This document shows, piece after piece, positions 13,179-24,450 of a stretch of DNA of 64,000 nucleotides (its first letter is position 1; every line of letters starts with the position of its first letter). Location of the stretch: assembly GCF_014805625.2 (NCBI RefSeq), contig NW_023998423.1:2014277-2078276 (forward strand). The letters are read 5' to 3'. Under the pieces are notes generated by a model. That model was not told the origin of the DNA, did not search any database, and saw only the letters and a list, made by a program, of their open reading frames with translations. This DNA comes from Glossina fuscipes (Eukaryota > Arthropoda > Insecta > Diptera > Glossinidae). The position numbers and the translations under genes are program-made.

Positions 13179-13525
13179 CTAAACTATTATTATTATTATT
13201 ATTATTTTAATTTTAGACTAATGAATTGAATTCTTAGACTAAAAAAAAGACATTGAGCACTAGCAACACAGGCTATCGGCTCTAATTTAAATAAATGGAT
13301 ATTAGATAATAAGCTTAGTAGTATTAATAAAGTAAAATATTGAATTGATATTCTGTTCTGAAGCTGATTGTAGAATGTTCAAAGGGTTAATCGTTCCAAA
13401 TGCAATTCTTCTAGCCAAGGAAAAGTTGAGGCAGTCGCAGAGAATGTGCTTTATAGTAAGATTTTGTCCACAACAGCAGATTGGGGGAGAAGACTTCTTC
13501 AGGATCCATTGGTGACTAAACTAAT
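13179..13525 (-). mobile_element. 3' end of an I-like non-LTR retrotransposon with (TAA)n tail
   Basis: On the minus strand the frame from about 13520 to the stop at 13302 reads HQWILKKSSPPICCCGQ, then LTIKHILCDCLNF, and ends FINTTKLII. C-x-C with LTIxHILxxCxxF and a closing F-hydrophobic-K motif is the usual end of the RNase H-bearing ORF2 of I/Jockey-type elements. The untranslated tail continues to a TAA-repeat tract at about 13180-13209 (read TTA on the plus strand), which is how I-type elements end. There is no methionine in the piece. It is a 5'-truncated copy, as expected for this class. Confidence 0.65.
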
Positions 13526-14449
13526 TATAAGAACAATAATTAAAAATTAATTCAAAATCTTGCTTAACTTTTGGAACACCCTATATAATAATCGCAAATC
13601 AAAAAAAAAAAAAACAAAAAATTTTATTGCTCCTAACTATCAGGTAATGTTTGTGGATGTATGCGAGTGTTGGCGAAAGAGTATAGGCTACGGACCTCCT
13701 TATAAAGAGTTTGTAATGTGTCTTCTAAGCTTCTATTAGAAAATTATAATTTCGTTGTGATACCACGATCGGTGAACCCCCCTGTCTATAAACGCTCTTC
13801 TTCATCCTTTTAAGACATATAACTTGCCTTTTATATTCTAGACTTTCTCCGACTATATATATATGTGTTGCAGAATAAATAGTTTTTGTATTCTTGTAAA
13901 CGTAACGGACATTATTTCGTTATGTACTTATGTTTATTATTTCTATTTATATTCAATTTTCCTAATCATTTTGTTTATTTTTAAATAGCGCGAAATTATC
14001 ATGTATTTTACATACAATACCTTAGCGCCATTAAACAAAGGCGAGAAAGTGAGCTAAGCACGGGGGGTAATTGCATTGCCGAGGGCACGTTTCTCAAATC
14101 TTCGCTCCTTCATCTTGAATTACTATATTTACTACATTGCGATCCGATTTATAACAAAATAATTCTTAATTTTGCATCAGGATTATGAATGTTCGCCGAC
14201 TGTGATGGTTTTTCGCACAATTTCTCAACAAAATCAAGATAACGTACTTCCTGGACCCCTCGTTTCTGGCTAACATGTCGCCGCGAGGTTCTTATTTTTT
14301 ATCGAGTTAATAGTAATCGCTAAAGAAAGTTCGCCGACTTCTTTTGTAGGGCTATTGGGTTCTCGATTAAAAAAATAAAGGGGACAAGGGTTGGTAAGCA
14401 CTACTACGCCTTTGCCAACTTGGCATTCTCTACAGCTACAACCAAGTAT

Positions 14450-14520
14450 GCTCTACCGTAATAAGATTTGAACCCGCGAACCGTGACTTGATAGTCGCGA
14501 TTCTGCATGTCGCTCCTGCG
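14450..14520 (-). repeat. tRNA-like SINE repeat, copy 1
   Basis: The minus-strand reading contains GAATCGCGACTATCAAGTCA, then a B-box-like GGGTTCAAATC, then CGGTAGAGC. The best copy (31985-32062) adds an A-box-like TAGCCGACTAGGTG. It is not a functional tRNA because I can fold no complete acceptor or anticodon arms. Confidence 0.6.
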
Positions 14521-14580
14521 CATGTATACATATATGCCTTTACCGATAGAGAATTCAGACGTGAATAATAAATGAAGTAT

Positions 14581-14650
14581 GGTCTATCATATTAGAAATT
14601 GAACCCGGGTATACCAATATGACAGTCACGCTTTTCATCGATTAAGACAA
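14581..14650 (-). repeat. tRNA-like SINE repeat, copy 2
   Basis: The minus-strand reading is GATGAAAAGCGTGACTGTCA, then CCCGGGTTCAATTTC, then GATAGACC. The spacing and B box are those of copy 1. Confidence 0.5.
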
Positions 14651-14704
14651 ACTTTTTATGAACTAAGTGAAACAAATTATTTGAAGAATACCTTACTCCG
14701 CGTG

Positions 14705-14780
14705 AGTGATCGATTAGGCAAAGGGTAGCGACTAATAATTCAATGATCGCGGGTTCAAATATCAAGGGCGGTAGAGCTTT
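14705..14780 (+). repeat. tRNA-like SINE repeat, copy 3
   Basis: The plus strand has GATTAGGCAAAGGGTAGCGA, CAATGATCGCGGGTTCAAAT and then GGCGGTAGAGC. Three copies within 330 bp, in both orientations, suggest a preferred insertion zone. Confidence 0.6.
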
Positions 14781-14801
14781 GAAAACATACGAGCTTATAA
14801 T

Positions 14802-15110
14802 CTAATCTATCCGGCAGCGTTTATATCCATACCTTGCAGATTTGTTTACAAAATATGTACACAATAAATAAAATACTTTGCACGGTACAAAGAAATCATC
14901 AGAAAAGCCCATGTCTTCTATGAACTGCTTATCAACGGGATGCAAATGCAAATCCTCATGGATAAGCTTTAAAAGAAACTTCCAGTTTCTCGAAGTAGAC
15001 ACCCAATGAAAGTTAAAGGAGTGCTTTTCAATTTCTGTTTTTCTTTTTCCAGCTGCTTCCGCTTCTCCTTCTGTAAACTCTTTGAAAAAGCAATGAGACA
15101 ATGAGACTTG
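14802..15110 (-). mobile_element. Tc1/mariner transposase remnant, N-terminal/middle part
   Basis: The minus-strand frame of 99 codons (15101-14802) includes LLKLIHEDLHLHP and FVNKSARYGYKRC. These resemble the R-I-L-H-x-D-L-H-L-H-P motif that ends the paired-type DNA-binding region, and the Y-V-N-K-Q-N-C-R-I-W motif after the second catalytic Asp, in one group of insect Tc1/mariner transposases. The segment between them is too short, so an internal deletion is likely. A C-terminal piece of what may be the same family lies at 18082-18220. Confidence 0.5.
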
Positions 15111-15689
15111 TCTTCATCCAAAACTCTGCAGTGTACACAGATTTCAATGCAATCTTTTTATTAAGAAAGCAATGAATTTTCATCTGCCTCATGCCTTAAA
15201 CAATGAAGATTTTCAAAGTGACACTCGAAAATGTTATCCACGCTAATGTGTGTTTGTGGATGTTAAACTTGGGATAAAAACTTGACATACCTTCATTGCC
15301 GTAGTTACTGGGCACATACAGTGGTCTAATTGATAAATTGGTTACTAATCGATAAATAAATAAAAATGACATAAAATAAACACACGGCCAGACTTATAGA
15401 CATACACTGAGCAATATCGCAGAGGCGTCACAAATCAAGGCATTTCTTTCTTTGCTACGTCCGTGACTCCACAATCTTGTTTTGTAGCATAATTGAATGT
15501 CGAGGGGTTTTTTGCGACTACTCCTCCGAGGTGCCAACGTTAATACAAAGTCAGAAAAACTATAATCAGAAAACAAATTCTTTTCGCAGTTTCGATCACC
15601 GCGACAGACTAGACCCATCAGCATAATCAAACATTCGAGGCCTTCACTTTCTAAAGAACGCGATTTTCCTCATTTTAATGAGAATTTTT

Positions 15690-15985
15690 GGGATACAAAC
15701 GGATATTAAGATTGAGTGGGTATATGCAACACCCAGAAAGTATGCAGCGCACTGAAGATCGATTCAAAACCACTCTGAATTGATCTAAGCTTGTCTGACC
15801 GTCTGTCGGTCCGTCCTCATGTTTTTTTTTTTTTTTTTGGTTTCTTTTGTTCAACGTGCAGGTCGCAATTTTTGAAATATATTGATGAAGTTTGATAAAC
15901 TGACGCGAGAACGAACACTTCTGAAAATTGTTCGGATCGGACCAAATTGTCGATTACTTTACTTTGAAAGCCCTTATATGAACAA
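15690..15985 (-). repeat. Copy of family D repeat
   Basis: The plus strand shows the reverse complement of the family core (ATCTAAGCTTGTCTGACCG), then a poly(T) tract at about 15822-15839, then GTCGCAATTTTTGAAATAT as in the 19.3 and 23.5 kb copies. Confidence 0.65.
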
Positions 15986-16183
15986 CTGTAGCGTGCTGTA
16001 AGTGCTGTAATGGTGAATAATCGTTTTTTCTTGCTATACTTCCCTCCACTTACACACCAGGCAATGTTTCTATTTTCTTGAATAGCGCATTAACGACTTT
16101 AAATAATAATAAAAAATTTCTATAAAAATTATCCCATTTTGCGGCCCATTTTTTGGTTTTTGATTATTCCGCCTCTGCATGCG

Positions 16184-16190
16184 TATATAA
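16184..16190 (+). promoter_or_regulatory. Putative TATA box
   Basis: TATATAA (followed by AA) lies 126 bases upstream of the ATG of the cysteine-rich gene. A TCACTG initiator-like motif follows at 16202, which is closer than the usual 25-30 bp spacing, so the exact start site is uncertain. Confidence 0.45.
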
Positions 16191-16315
16191 AACTTTCGCT
16201 ATCACTGAAAAAGCAATTTAATTAACACGTCAAACCTCACCCATATTTGTACTTTAAAAGATCCGCTATCTACGTATAAACACGTGATTAAAATTTTTCG
16301 CTATAATAAATTAAA

Positions 16316-17052
16316 ATGTCTTTTGGATTAACTACAACTATACACATTGTAGCCTTTCATCTTATTGTTCGAGTCTTAAGCGTGGCTTTGAACTTGAATC
16401 CTTCCACTTCGTGGTGTTCCGATTATGAAATGTTGATTGTGAATACGCGACATTGTGTATCTCGTTGTCCTTTAAAGTGTATTAACGATATTTGCTTCGA
16501 AGACGGCGTCTGTCCTTGCGAAAACTTCTACATGACTTCGGGTGAAAAAGGTTTAATATGCAGTCGGGAATGTTTACCAGGCTGCAAAGAAGCTGGAGGC
16601 TATTGCGCCGGTCCACAATTATGCTTATGTCCGGGAAAAAGTACATTTTTTGATAAATTGAGGCAAAAATGCAGAAAATTATCCTCGGTTAAGGATAAAT
16701 GTTTGGGGTGAGATGGCAAAGCTGAAGTTATTTATCAGATATCAGAAATGGAAATGATTTTCTATGTGTTTCAGTCGTTGTCTTTATGGTAATTGTGATA
16801 AAGACGGAGCGTGCACTTGTTTTCAGGGCTATAAGTATCAGCAAAAGCCATTCGGCCAGTTATGCATGCCAGAGTGTAAACAGTAAATATTACGTTTATA
16901 TCTACATGAAGATATGAAGTAATAAAGAAAAATTTTGTCTTCGCAGAGATTGTGGTCGCTTGGGTTATTGCTTCCTTCCAAATATGTGTGCTTGTCGCAA
17001 GAGTTCCTATCATTACGGCCCTGATGGTGTTTGCCATCGGGACGAAGATTAA
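16316..17052 (+). CDS. Small secreted cysteine-rich EGF/Nimrod-like protein
   Basis: There are three exons: 16316-16707, 16775-16882 and 16947-17052. The introns are 67 and 64 bp and the product is 201 residues. The first 25 or so residues are hydrophobic (HIVAFHLIVRVLSVAL) and look like a signal peptide. The rest has repeated CxxxC..CxxGxCxC blocks: CPLKCINDICFEDGVCPC, CLPGCKEAGGYC then CLCPG, RCLYGNCDKDGACTCFQGY, and DCGRLGYCFLPNMCACR. Each exon after the first carries one block. The spacing is like EGF/Nimrod (NIM) repeats, found in fly haemocyte surface and secreted proteins that bind bacteria. No transmembrane segment or GPI signal is visible. A TATA box lies upstream. The exact family and ligand are unknown. 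Confidence 0.8.
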
Positions 17053-17834
17053 ATTTATTATAGTATTTGAAGAGATAGTGCGTGCAAGCGCAACGAAAAT
17101 CTCTTATCAAAATACAAATGAATGAATTTTATAAAAGTGAAACGACCGTCTTTTTGCCATAACAACAAAAAAAAAAAAACCGCTGATAAAGAATTTATGA
17201 AGACGTTCCTACTCCATAAATAAGAGCACTATACCGCGTTTAGTAATCTCTTTAAAGCAGAGGTTTCGAATCGGGGGAGACGGAATCTGTTGACGCGAAA
17301 GAAACTAAAATTTATATTTTTTTATTATTTGAAGTGTGATGAGAAGCGATCGCCACGACTTGAGAGGAGATGTGGCAATGAACAGGTTCACCAACATGGC
17401 AAAAAGATGGTGTAAAACAAAAAGATTTGCAGACAGTGATCCAGAGCCCTTGGTTCAAATAAATAAATAGGTGACTTGGTATAAAGGCGCCAAATCTTGA
17501 TTCGAATACATGTCGCTGGGACCAGAACAGAGAGCAGAGCATAGCTTGATCAATTCATGAAACAGAACGCATTAATAGAGTTAGTGGATTGACGAACAAT
17601 ACTGATTTTCAAGATATCTTTAACAAAAATCCATCCCTTGGAAACGTAATTATTCCTCATTACTGAAATGTGTTAAGTGAACCCGAACACGTAACGTGCC
17701 ACGTACGCAATATTATAAGTAGACACGAGCTTCCTCTAAGGTCTAAGGTGCCATGAAGAACGACCAAAAGTATGAGATCAACAAAAAAGGAAAAAGTGTC
17801 CGTTTATTCTCCTCTCTTTGTATGCAACTCTTTA

Positions 17835-17950
17835 ATATGATTTTAATTTTATTATTATTATTATAATATTCTTATAGTAATGAAATAAATTCTTAAGCTA
17901 AAGTAACACAAGATGAGCCCCAGCTACAATTGAACACATGTTCAATTACT
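17835..17950 (-). mobile_element. Possible second I-like element 3' tail
   Basis: The plus strand reads a TTA/ATT-repeat tract (about 17850-17865), then TTCTTAAGCTAAAG and GAGCCCCAGCTACAATTG. This parallels the 13.2 kb tail, where the TTA repeat is followed by TTCTTAGACTAAAA and a TATCGGCTCTAATTTAAA block. Similarity is partial. Confidence 0.4.
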
Positions 17951-18081
17951 GAGAAGTGTAAACCAACATGTACGCTTGTTCCCATAGATTAAACAAACAC
18001 ATGTTCAATTATTGAGATTTGTCCATTGGCTAATATTATGCAAATATTATTTATTGCAATTCCAATGTATCCAGGACAGGG

Positions 18082-18220
18082 TTATGTGTGAAATAAATGG
18101 TCTTCACGGCTTTGCTGACATTTACGCACTCTTTTGTCGAAATTTTCCCAGCCCATTACGCATTGTGTGCTGAATTTCGTTGATGCACTGTCGAATCTCC
18201 ACCTTCATTGCGCGGATGGG
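18082..18220 (-). mobile_element. Tc1/mariner transposase C-terminal remnant, frameshifted
   Basis: On the minus strand one frame reads IRQCINEIQHTMRNGL. A one-base shift then gives ENFDKRVRKCQQSREDHLFHT followed by TAA at 18084-18082. Tc1/mariner transposases of one insect group end with I-R-x-x-I-N-E-I-Q ... M-E-N-F-D-K-R-V-x-x-C-Q-x-S-R-G-x-H-L ... I-F-H-T, so both halves belong to one broken gene. A few residues before FHT are deleted. It lies inside the hAT copy. Confidence 0.65.
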
Positions 18221-19129
18221 TATGGGCATAGCAAGCAGACCATTTCGCAAACTACATCAGTAGCTTCGCTACGGCCAATAATAAAACGTTGATCTTTTGT
18301 GGTTGTTTCTAATATAATCTTAATATCAATATATAATTGATGCAAGGAAGTCTAGTCGTTGCCATGGCTACATTCCAAATTCCAGCAATTCGTCTCTATG
18401 AAAAAGGGGTCCTTTGGAGTTTGCTTCCAGCCAAAAGTCTCCTGCCAAACTTTAAAGGACCGAGATGAGCAAAATTAGTTTTCTCCCGGAGAGCCGCAGT
18501 AGCGTAAGATTTGCAAACCTCTGCTTTAAAGGCAGTAAAATTCAAGAGCAATAACATCCGCGAGTTTTGAATGTATTACGTGCTTTGCATACAGTAAAGT
18601 CTTTTACTATGCTCAAAACAAAAGATAATCTACGGGTGAACTTTTCCTTTGCTTGCATTCCTTGTGTCGCATTGCGAATGAATGAAACGAAAGAAGTGGG
18701 CATGGCAGTAAGAAAAATGAGCGAATATAAGAAAAAAAATAAAGCACGTGTGATAAAATGAAAGATTGCAATGCATAAGCTCTGCACAAAAGGGCACAAA
18801 GGTACAAAGGTAGACTAGAAAAAAAGAGGAAAGAAAGTAATATATCACGTTCCCATTTCTGATCACTTTATTAGCAATAACGTGTAGCGATTGCAATACG
18901 AGTTTTAAAAGAAGTTTAAAACAAAGCCGTTTTGCGTTCAAATCACTGCCAAGCGAGTAAAACAAGACTTAACTGTATACGTTTCTACAAGCACATGTAT
19001 TCCTATTAGCAAATTTTTAAAAAAATTTATTCACCCTTGTCCGCGCTACACGTCACCTCATCATTCTAAAAATATTAAATTAAAATTTGAATCAAATCAT
19101 GATCATCACTATGTTGGAGAAGATGATAA

Positions 19130-19465
19130 GTCGCTCGTATAGATTAGCTGGAACTGTTGTATATAATTGTACCCTACACCGCTTGGACTACAGGATGCAT
19201 TAAGTTTGTGCGGATGTATGTAACACGCAAAAGGACTTAAGATAGACCCACCTTTTATTATATCAAAAATGATTCTGAATCGATTTAAACCTGTCTGGCG
19301 TCTGTCCGTGAAGCATACACTCAAGCGACGGGTCGGTATTTTTGAGATATTTTGATGGAATTTGACACGCTGATGTGTTTTGGCCCAAAGGTGAGTGCTA
19401 TTGAAAATGGTCTGGATGGGTCTACTTTATCGACCTATTTAATAAAATCGTTATATGAAAAAAAC
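19130..19465 (-). repeat. Copy of family D repeat
   Basis: The plus strand begins near GTACCCTACACCGC (the reverse of the GGTGTAGGGTA end), then GATTCTGAATCGATTTAAAC and CTGTCTGGCGTCTGTCCG, and further TTTTTGAGATATTTTGATGG and GAAAATGGTCTGGATGGG. It is one of the longer copies. Confidence 0.75.
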
Positions 19466-20769
19466 TTCAATTTTCAAAATTTTTCGACAAAAGTGGCTCA
19501 GTACTAATATTTCTAAATTCGTATTGAAAGTTTGGATGGGCTGGGGCAATTTATTGAGCCTCTCCGAGCTATAACGAAAACTGAAATTCATGTGATCAAA
19601 AGAACTAAGTTCCAATGCTTCATGATGAAAATCAGATTATAATGATAATTTAACCTGCATCAAATTGGAATCTTCTCGGCCTATTTTTTGGATCCACCAT
19701 TATAGTTTGTTTTTTACGGAAATGGATCCATCATCGGGCAAGACAGTCCTGGTATTATGATGAAACTTAACTTATACCAGAAACTTAAGACAAAAAAAAA
19801 TTTCACTATACCAAATTTGGGCCACCCATGCTTATGTTTAGATAGTAGCCTATATAACGATTTGTACGAAAATATTTGTTTTTTGTGGCAGAAAAGTTTC
19901 AGTTTTAACATTTTATGAGGAAATTTGACCCACAATAGCAATTTGATGTAAAAATTAACTGTGCTGAATTTTGAACACGTACCTCAATTTTTGAACTCAT
20001 ATTAGCACAGCCATTCTTACGAAGGGTAACCCTTTATTTGCAAAGAGGTCTAATTTTTAATATTCAGTTCCATAATAGTAAGCTGATATAAAAACAGGCC
20101 ATAATTTTGGTTTTCTATGGCAAAAATAATAATTGTGTTAGGCAATGTGGTGTACGGGATGTAATAGTCGGCTTAGCCCAACTATAATGTTTCCATGTTT
20201 GTTTGATAAAAGTATGTTCAGGAACGAGTGCTGTGGCTTTTACACTTGCCAGCGAGAAATGGTTCGCATTGACGCAATGGGTTTCTTCTCAAGGGATTTA
20301 TTATTCTTCACCTATTTTCGTCACAAAATACAAAAAATGCAGTTTATTCAGACGCGCATGCTTAACTCGTTTCCAGAAGTGACTCCCTGTAAATCAGAAA
20401 CTGATTGATTCTGACTTGATTCTTACAGCAAAATGTACATACGACCGCACAAACTTAATATAACCTTATCGCAAGCGGGATCTAGGGTATAATAAGATTT
20501 TTTTTTAATGTACGTACGTACGTTATTGTCATGTATGCGATGTTTACTTAGTAGCAATACTTGATTATCGTTTTAAATCATGCATGGCGTAAACGAAGAT
20601 TCGCATGGAATAATTTCGTACAATTTTTCACTCCATCCATGGGGTTGCGTTAACATGTGTTACAACTATGGCCGACGCAGCTTTTCTCTCTTGTGTTTTT
20701 TTTTTTTTTTTTTGTGAAAGCCACCGCAATTTTGTTTTTGAATAACTATTGAAAAAAACTTTTAGGCTA

Positions 20770-20840
20770 AAGTGTGAAGGTCTTGTCTCGACTAACCGCT
20801 CAATGATCGTGGGTATAAATCCCAAATGCGGTAGAGGTTT
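20770..20840 (+). repeat. tRNA-like SINE repeat, copy 4
   Basis: The plus strand has TCGACTAACCGCTCAATGAT, then CGTGGGTATAAATCCCA (a degraded B box) and GCGGTAGAGG, aligned to the 14.74 kb copy. Confidence 0.55.
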
Positions 20841-23429
20841 AACACTTTCATCTAAGAGTTATTTCTTTGGCTAAATTAATTGTAATAATAACACTAATAG
20901 AAACGTGTAAGTAGTTAACTGAGAGTATCAACGTCAGAAAAAGTTCATTTAAGTGTTCGTCTTATGTGTGAAATAAATTTGAGAAAAGAGCGAAGAGATT
21001 TTTATTCACAAAGTAGCATAAGTCTGCAAGGTGGCCAGAATTCTTGGATAGATCTTTTGCCGGAAAAAATCAAATCTAAGTTTTGAATAAAAGGCGGACT
21101 TCTTCTCCTGTAAAGCCATAATTTAAAGAAATGTTGTATGAACCGGTGTAGGTTTCTGTAGGACCACAATTGTGATGTTGCTTCTATTTTATTTACGCAA
21201 TTTAAGAAAAACTGATTTTAATTACGTTAAACAGTAGGTTGAACAATTGAAACGGTTCTTCATACCTTAAAGTGCACATTTCTTATCTTTAAGTGTTAAC
21301 ATTATGATATTCAAAAGCCTTCAATGTAGTTTGTTATATTACAAACCCCAGGTGTAGTTGTTAATTTGAGGAAGACGGTCTGAGATGCCATAAAAGAAAA
21401 CTTTTTTTTATTTTTATTTTATTTATTTACATATAAAATTAAGTTTAAATAAATTAACAACCGAATTCAATGGACTCTTCCAAGTAAATCTTATGCTAAT
21501 TATTGTTAACAACTAATACAAGGTGCATAAAGAGAATTAAAGAAAAAAAATTACGAAAAATATAAAATGAAAAAATTTCATGTGTAAGTAAATAAGACCG
21601 AGAGAAGAAGAAAAGCATTTGCATGTATAGCCCGAGTTGTGAGTCAACCCCTAAAGCGTTGCAAACACGCTTCAGCTGGACAACCGATAACAAATTCAGT
21701 TAATTTTCGAAGGATACTAAGATATTAAGACAGAATCCGATATTGAGATTAATTAAGAGATATAATTTGGATTTTTGTGAAGGACTCTGAACGGATTGAA
21801 GGGCTTGTAATTACTTCGACGTTAACTAAGCGTTATGAAGATAAAGCTCTGGGAAAACCTTATATGTGTCATTTGCGGTAGATTCAAACTCGCTTTTGTC
21901 AAATCGATCTAAGATTTCTTGTGCGAGCTCCTTATCTTTCTTTACATTTACATATTGGCCACCATATGCTCTAAAGGATCAGGCTTTTCGTTTATCCTAG
22001 TCCCGAAATCTTCCCTCGTCTTTAGCTACTTTATTAAATCACCTGATTTAAAATCTCATTCACTTTTGCTCTTTGTTTTAAAGCGATTTCGTAAATACTC
22101 TCTTCGCTTAATAATATGTTCACCAGAGAGAGTTCAGTTTTCATTACAGTTACTCTCATTGTTTTCAAAGGCTTCTAGATTTTTAAAAAGCGAATATCGA
22201 GGCAAACGCAATTTAAGCGAATTTCTGTTCCATACATTTATGAATCTCTTAAAAATTTTATCAAGCAAAGCTCTTGACAGACGCTTTCCTCTATTCAAGT
22301 ATAACTCTTGTCTTTTCGCGTAAATCGTCAATTTCGTGAATGCCTCGTCTGTGAAATTTAGTTCAACTTGTGCTCTCCAAAGGTTCGCATTCGCTTCATT
22401 TCTTAAACGGACAACAATTCGCAAGTGCTTTCCAAAAATATTATACGTATAACTAGTGTCTGCATAAGTGAACAAAAAAAAAGGAAAAAATTGAACCATA
22501 ATTTGATTCCTTAATTCCTTAATTTCTGATTTGGCAGACACACAAATTATGTGCAACCTTAGGGTAAGAGTGAACAATCAAAAAAGCCCTTCACAAATAT
22601 TTTTTTTTATTAATTTTAACCGGTAAATTTTGATTATCAATATCAATCTCATACTCGCTAACAAGTTTTCTCTTTCTTATGCTCTCTCTTCTTGCCACCC
22701 AAGATTATTACCTGCGTACATATATATGTGTAGCACTTTTGTGGATTTAGATATCATGGGCTTAAATAGTGAAGAAATATGTAAATATGTAAATATTTTC
22801 ATTTTTCTATCAAATTTACTTAGCGTTTGTGTAAAGGGATATCATATTTGTTTATGAATATACGGATAAGCGTCTAAAAATTGGCGATCAGTGGGTACAC
22901 TTTAGCTTTCAATAAATTTCCCTAAGTTATTTTTGAACCGATAACGAACGTGGGACATCAATTGAGTTAAGATTGTACCCAAGTAAAGTTACACTGATGG
23001 ATCCACAAATTTTGCAAGTAATGTTTAGATAAGAAAGGAAACGGCGAAACCTGACCAGTTCCGTTTTTATTGGACTGCGTTGCGTAGTTTAACAATTTTG
23101 CGTTTGCCATTAACATATGGTGGTGCTGCTGCCTTTTTGAGCATTCGGTAAGCATGTAAAGTTATTGGATATACTTATGTACGATCGGTTTTGTTGCTTT
23201 TGTATTTTCACGAATAGGAGTTGTGTTGTTTTTTCTTTTTTTTTTTTTAATTTTGTTGTGGGTCTGGACTAAATATTGTTTTTGAGAGCCTACGCAAGTA
23301 AACAGACGGCACTCGTTTGAAAACCTATTATTAGTCAACTTTACACTAAACTCATTATTTTGACGGAAAAAAATGCAACAAAAACTTAATGTCTCTTTAC
23401 AATGGTTTGTAAATATTTATGGATTACAA

Positions 23430-23845
23430 CTGTAATTTATACACCACCTGTGGTGCAAAGTATGTTAACTTTATGCGGACATATGCAACACTCACCTCTC
23501 CCCCCCGCAAGTTTGTCTGTCCGTTTGAACAGTCCGTTCGATGTCTACCTGCGTGAATTGGTGCCTGCAGGTCGCAATTGTTGAGATATTTTGATGAAAT
23601 TTTGTACGCTGACGTATTTTGAACCAATGGCGAAAACTACTGAAGATGACTTGAACTGGCCTAACTTTTAGCCCAGTCCACACGTGACGCCTTACTTTGA
23701 AAAAATTGAAATTTTCAAAATTTCTGCGGGCTTTGGTGGAATGTATGCTCTTACATGAAAATAATTACCAAATCGAGTGAAAATCGTGCTCCGCGAAGTG
23801 GTGTAGGGTATCTAATGCTCGTTCTTTCCCGACTATAGTATTCTT
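23430..23845 (-). repeat. Copy of family D repeat with inverted ends
   Basis: The copy contains CTGTCCGTTTGAACAGTCCG, GGTCGCAATTGTTGAGATAT and TTTTGATGAAATTTTGTACG. The left end has TACACCACCTGTGGTGC and the right end has GTGGTGTAGGGTATC, so the two ends carry short inverted repeats. Confidence 0.7.
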
Positions 23846-24329
23846 ATTATTTTCTATTAATTATTTATGATTCACGAGCTGTTTTTTTCTTATATGGATC
23901 GAACACCGTTACCCATTTAGGATGTTTAGCTGTGCAAATATGAGGATGGGCCGTTTCTTTGATGTCCTTAATATAGCTGCAAGACATAGATAAAATACGT
24001 TTTATGCACAACGAAGTTAAGACGTTAATGCCGCTTTTCACCTACTTTTGTCGTAAAATACCTAAAATTATACTTTGTTGTCATGTAAGGGTTCACTTTT
24101 TCACGAAGGTGTACTTTATATGGAAAATAGTCGAAAAAATGTCCATACCTGTCGAGCCGCTATTCGGATCCAGTTTCCACAGTAATATATTAAAAAATAG
24201 AGTTAATTGTTGTGTGAAGGTTTATTTTTTGTAAGAACTTTTACATGTGGGAGCTTTCAAAAAAATGGTTCCGTACTATTTAACCTTTCCACATTTACTT
24301 AAGTTCCCAAAATATTGTTTTGTACTGAT

Positions 24330-24450
24330 TTTTGCCGGAAGATATTAGAAATAAGGGCTTATGTGGAGAATAGTCGTAATAATGGTCTAATCCCAACTTC
24401 CAACAGCGCCCGTCCGAGCGCATTATATTTCATCTCTGTTCAAAAACAAA
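24330..24450 (+). repeat. Fragment of family D repeat
   Basis: AGTCGTAATAATGGTC is followed by AACTTCCAACAGCGCCCGTC and TTTCATC, matching the same internal block of the 9.64 and 25.29 kb copies. The rest is not recognisable. Confidence 0.5.

Larger units (their letters stand above)
5491..16180. other. Gene desert with transposon remnants
   Basis: About 10.7 kb separates the LHFPL gene from the cysteine-rich gene and has no gene I can support. The recognisable content is a non-LTR reverse transcriptase fragment, an I-like 3' end, tRNA-like repeats, a Tc1/mariner fragment, copies of the dispersed fly repeat and a long simple-repeat tract, each listed separately. Long 5' UTR exons of distant genes cannot be excluded. 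Confidence 0.6.
17258..18523. mobile_element. hAT-type DNA transposon copy with 8-bp target-site duplication
   Basis: The left end is CAGAGGTTTCGAATC at 17258. The right end, on the minus strand from 18523, is CAGAGGTTTGCAAATC. Both are flanked by the identical octamer CTTTAAAG (17250-17257 and 18524-18531). The octamer fits the hAT preference nTnnnnAn, and the C-A-G-A-G-G terminus is typical of hAT elements. The 1266-bp interior has no hAT transposase frame. It contains a possible I-like tail (17835-17950) and a mariner C-terminal remnant (18082-18220), so the copy is non-autonomous or composite. Confidence 0.75.

Noticed and set aside
21919..22577. Overlapping 134- and 147-codon frames on opposite strands
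   Set aside because: Both translations have no recognisable domain, and neither has convincing neighbours or splice sites. Chance or a very old repeat is more likely.
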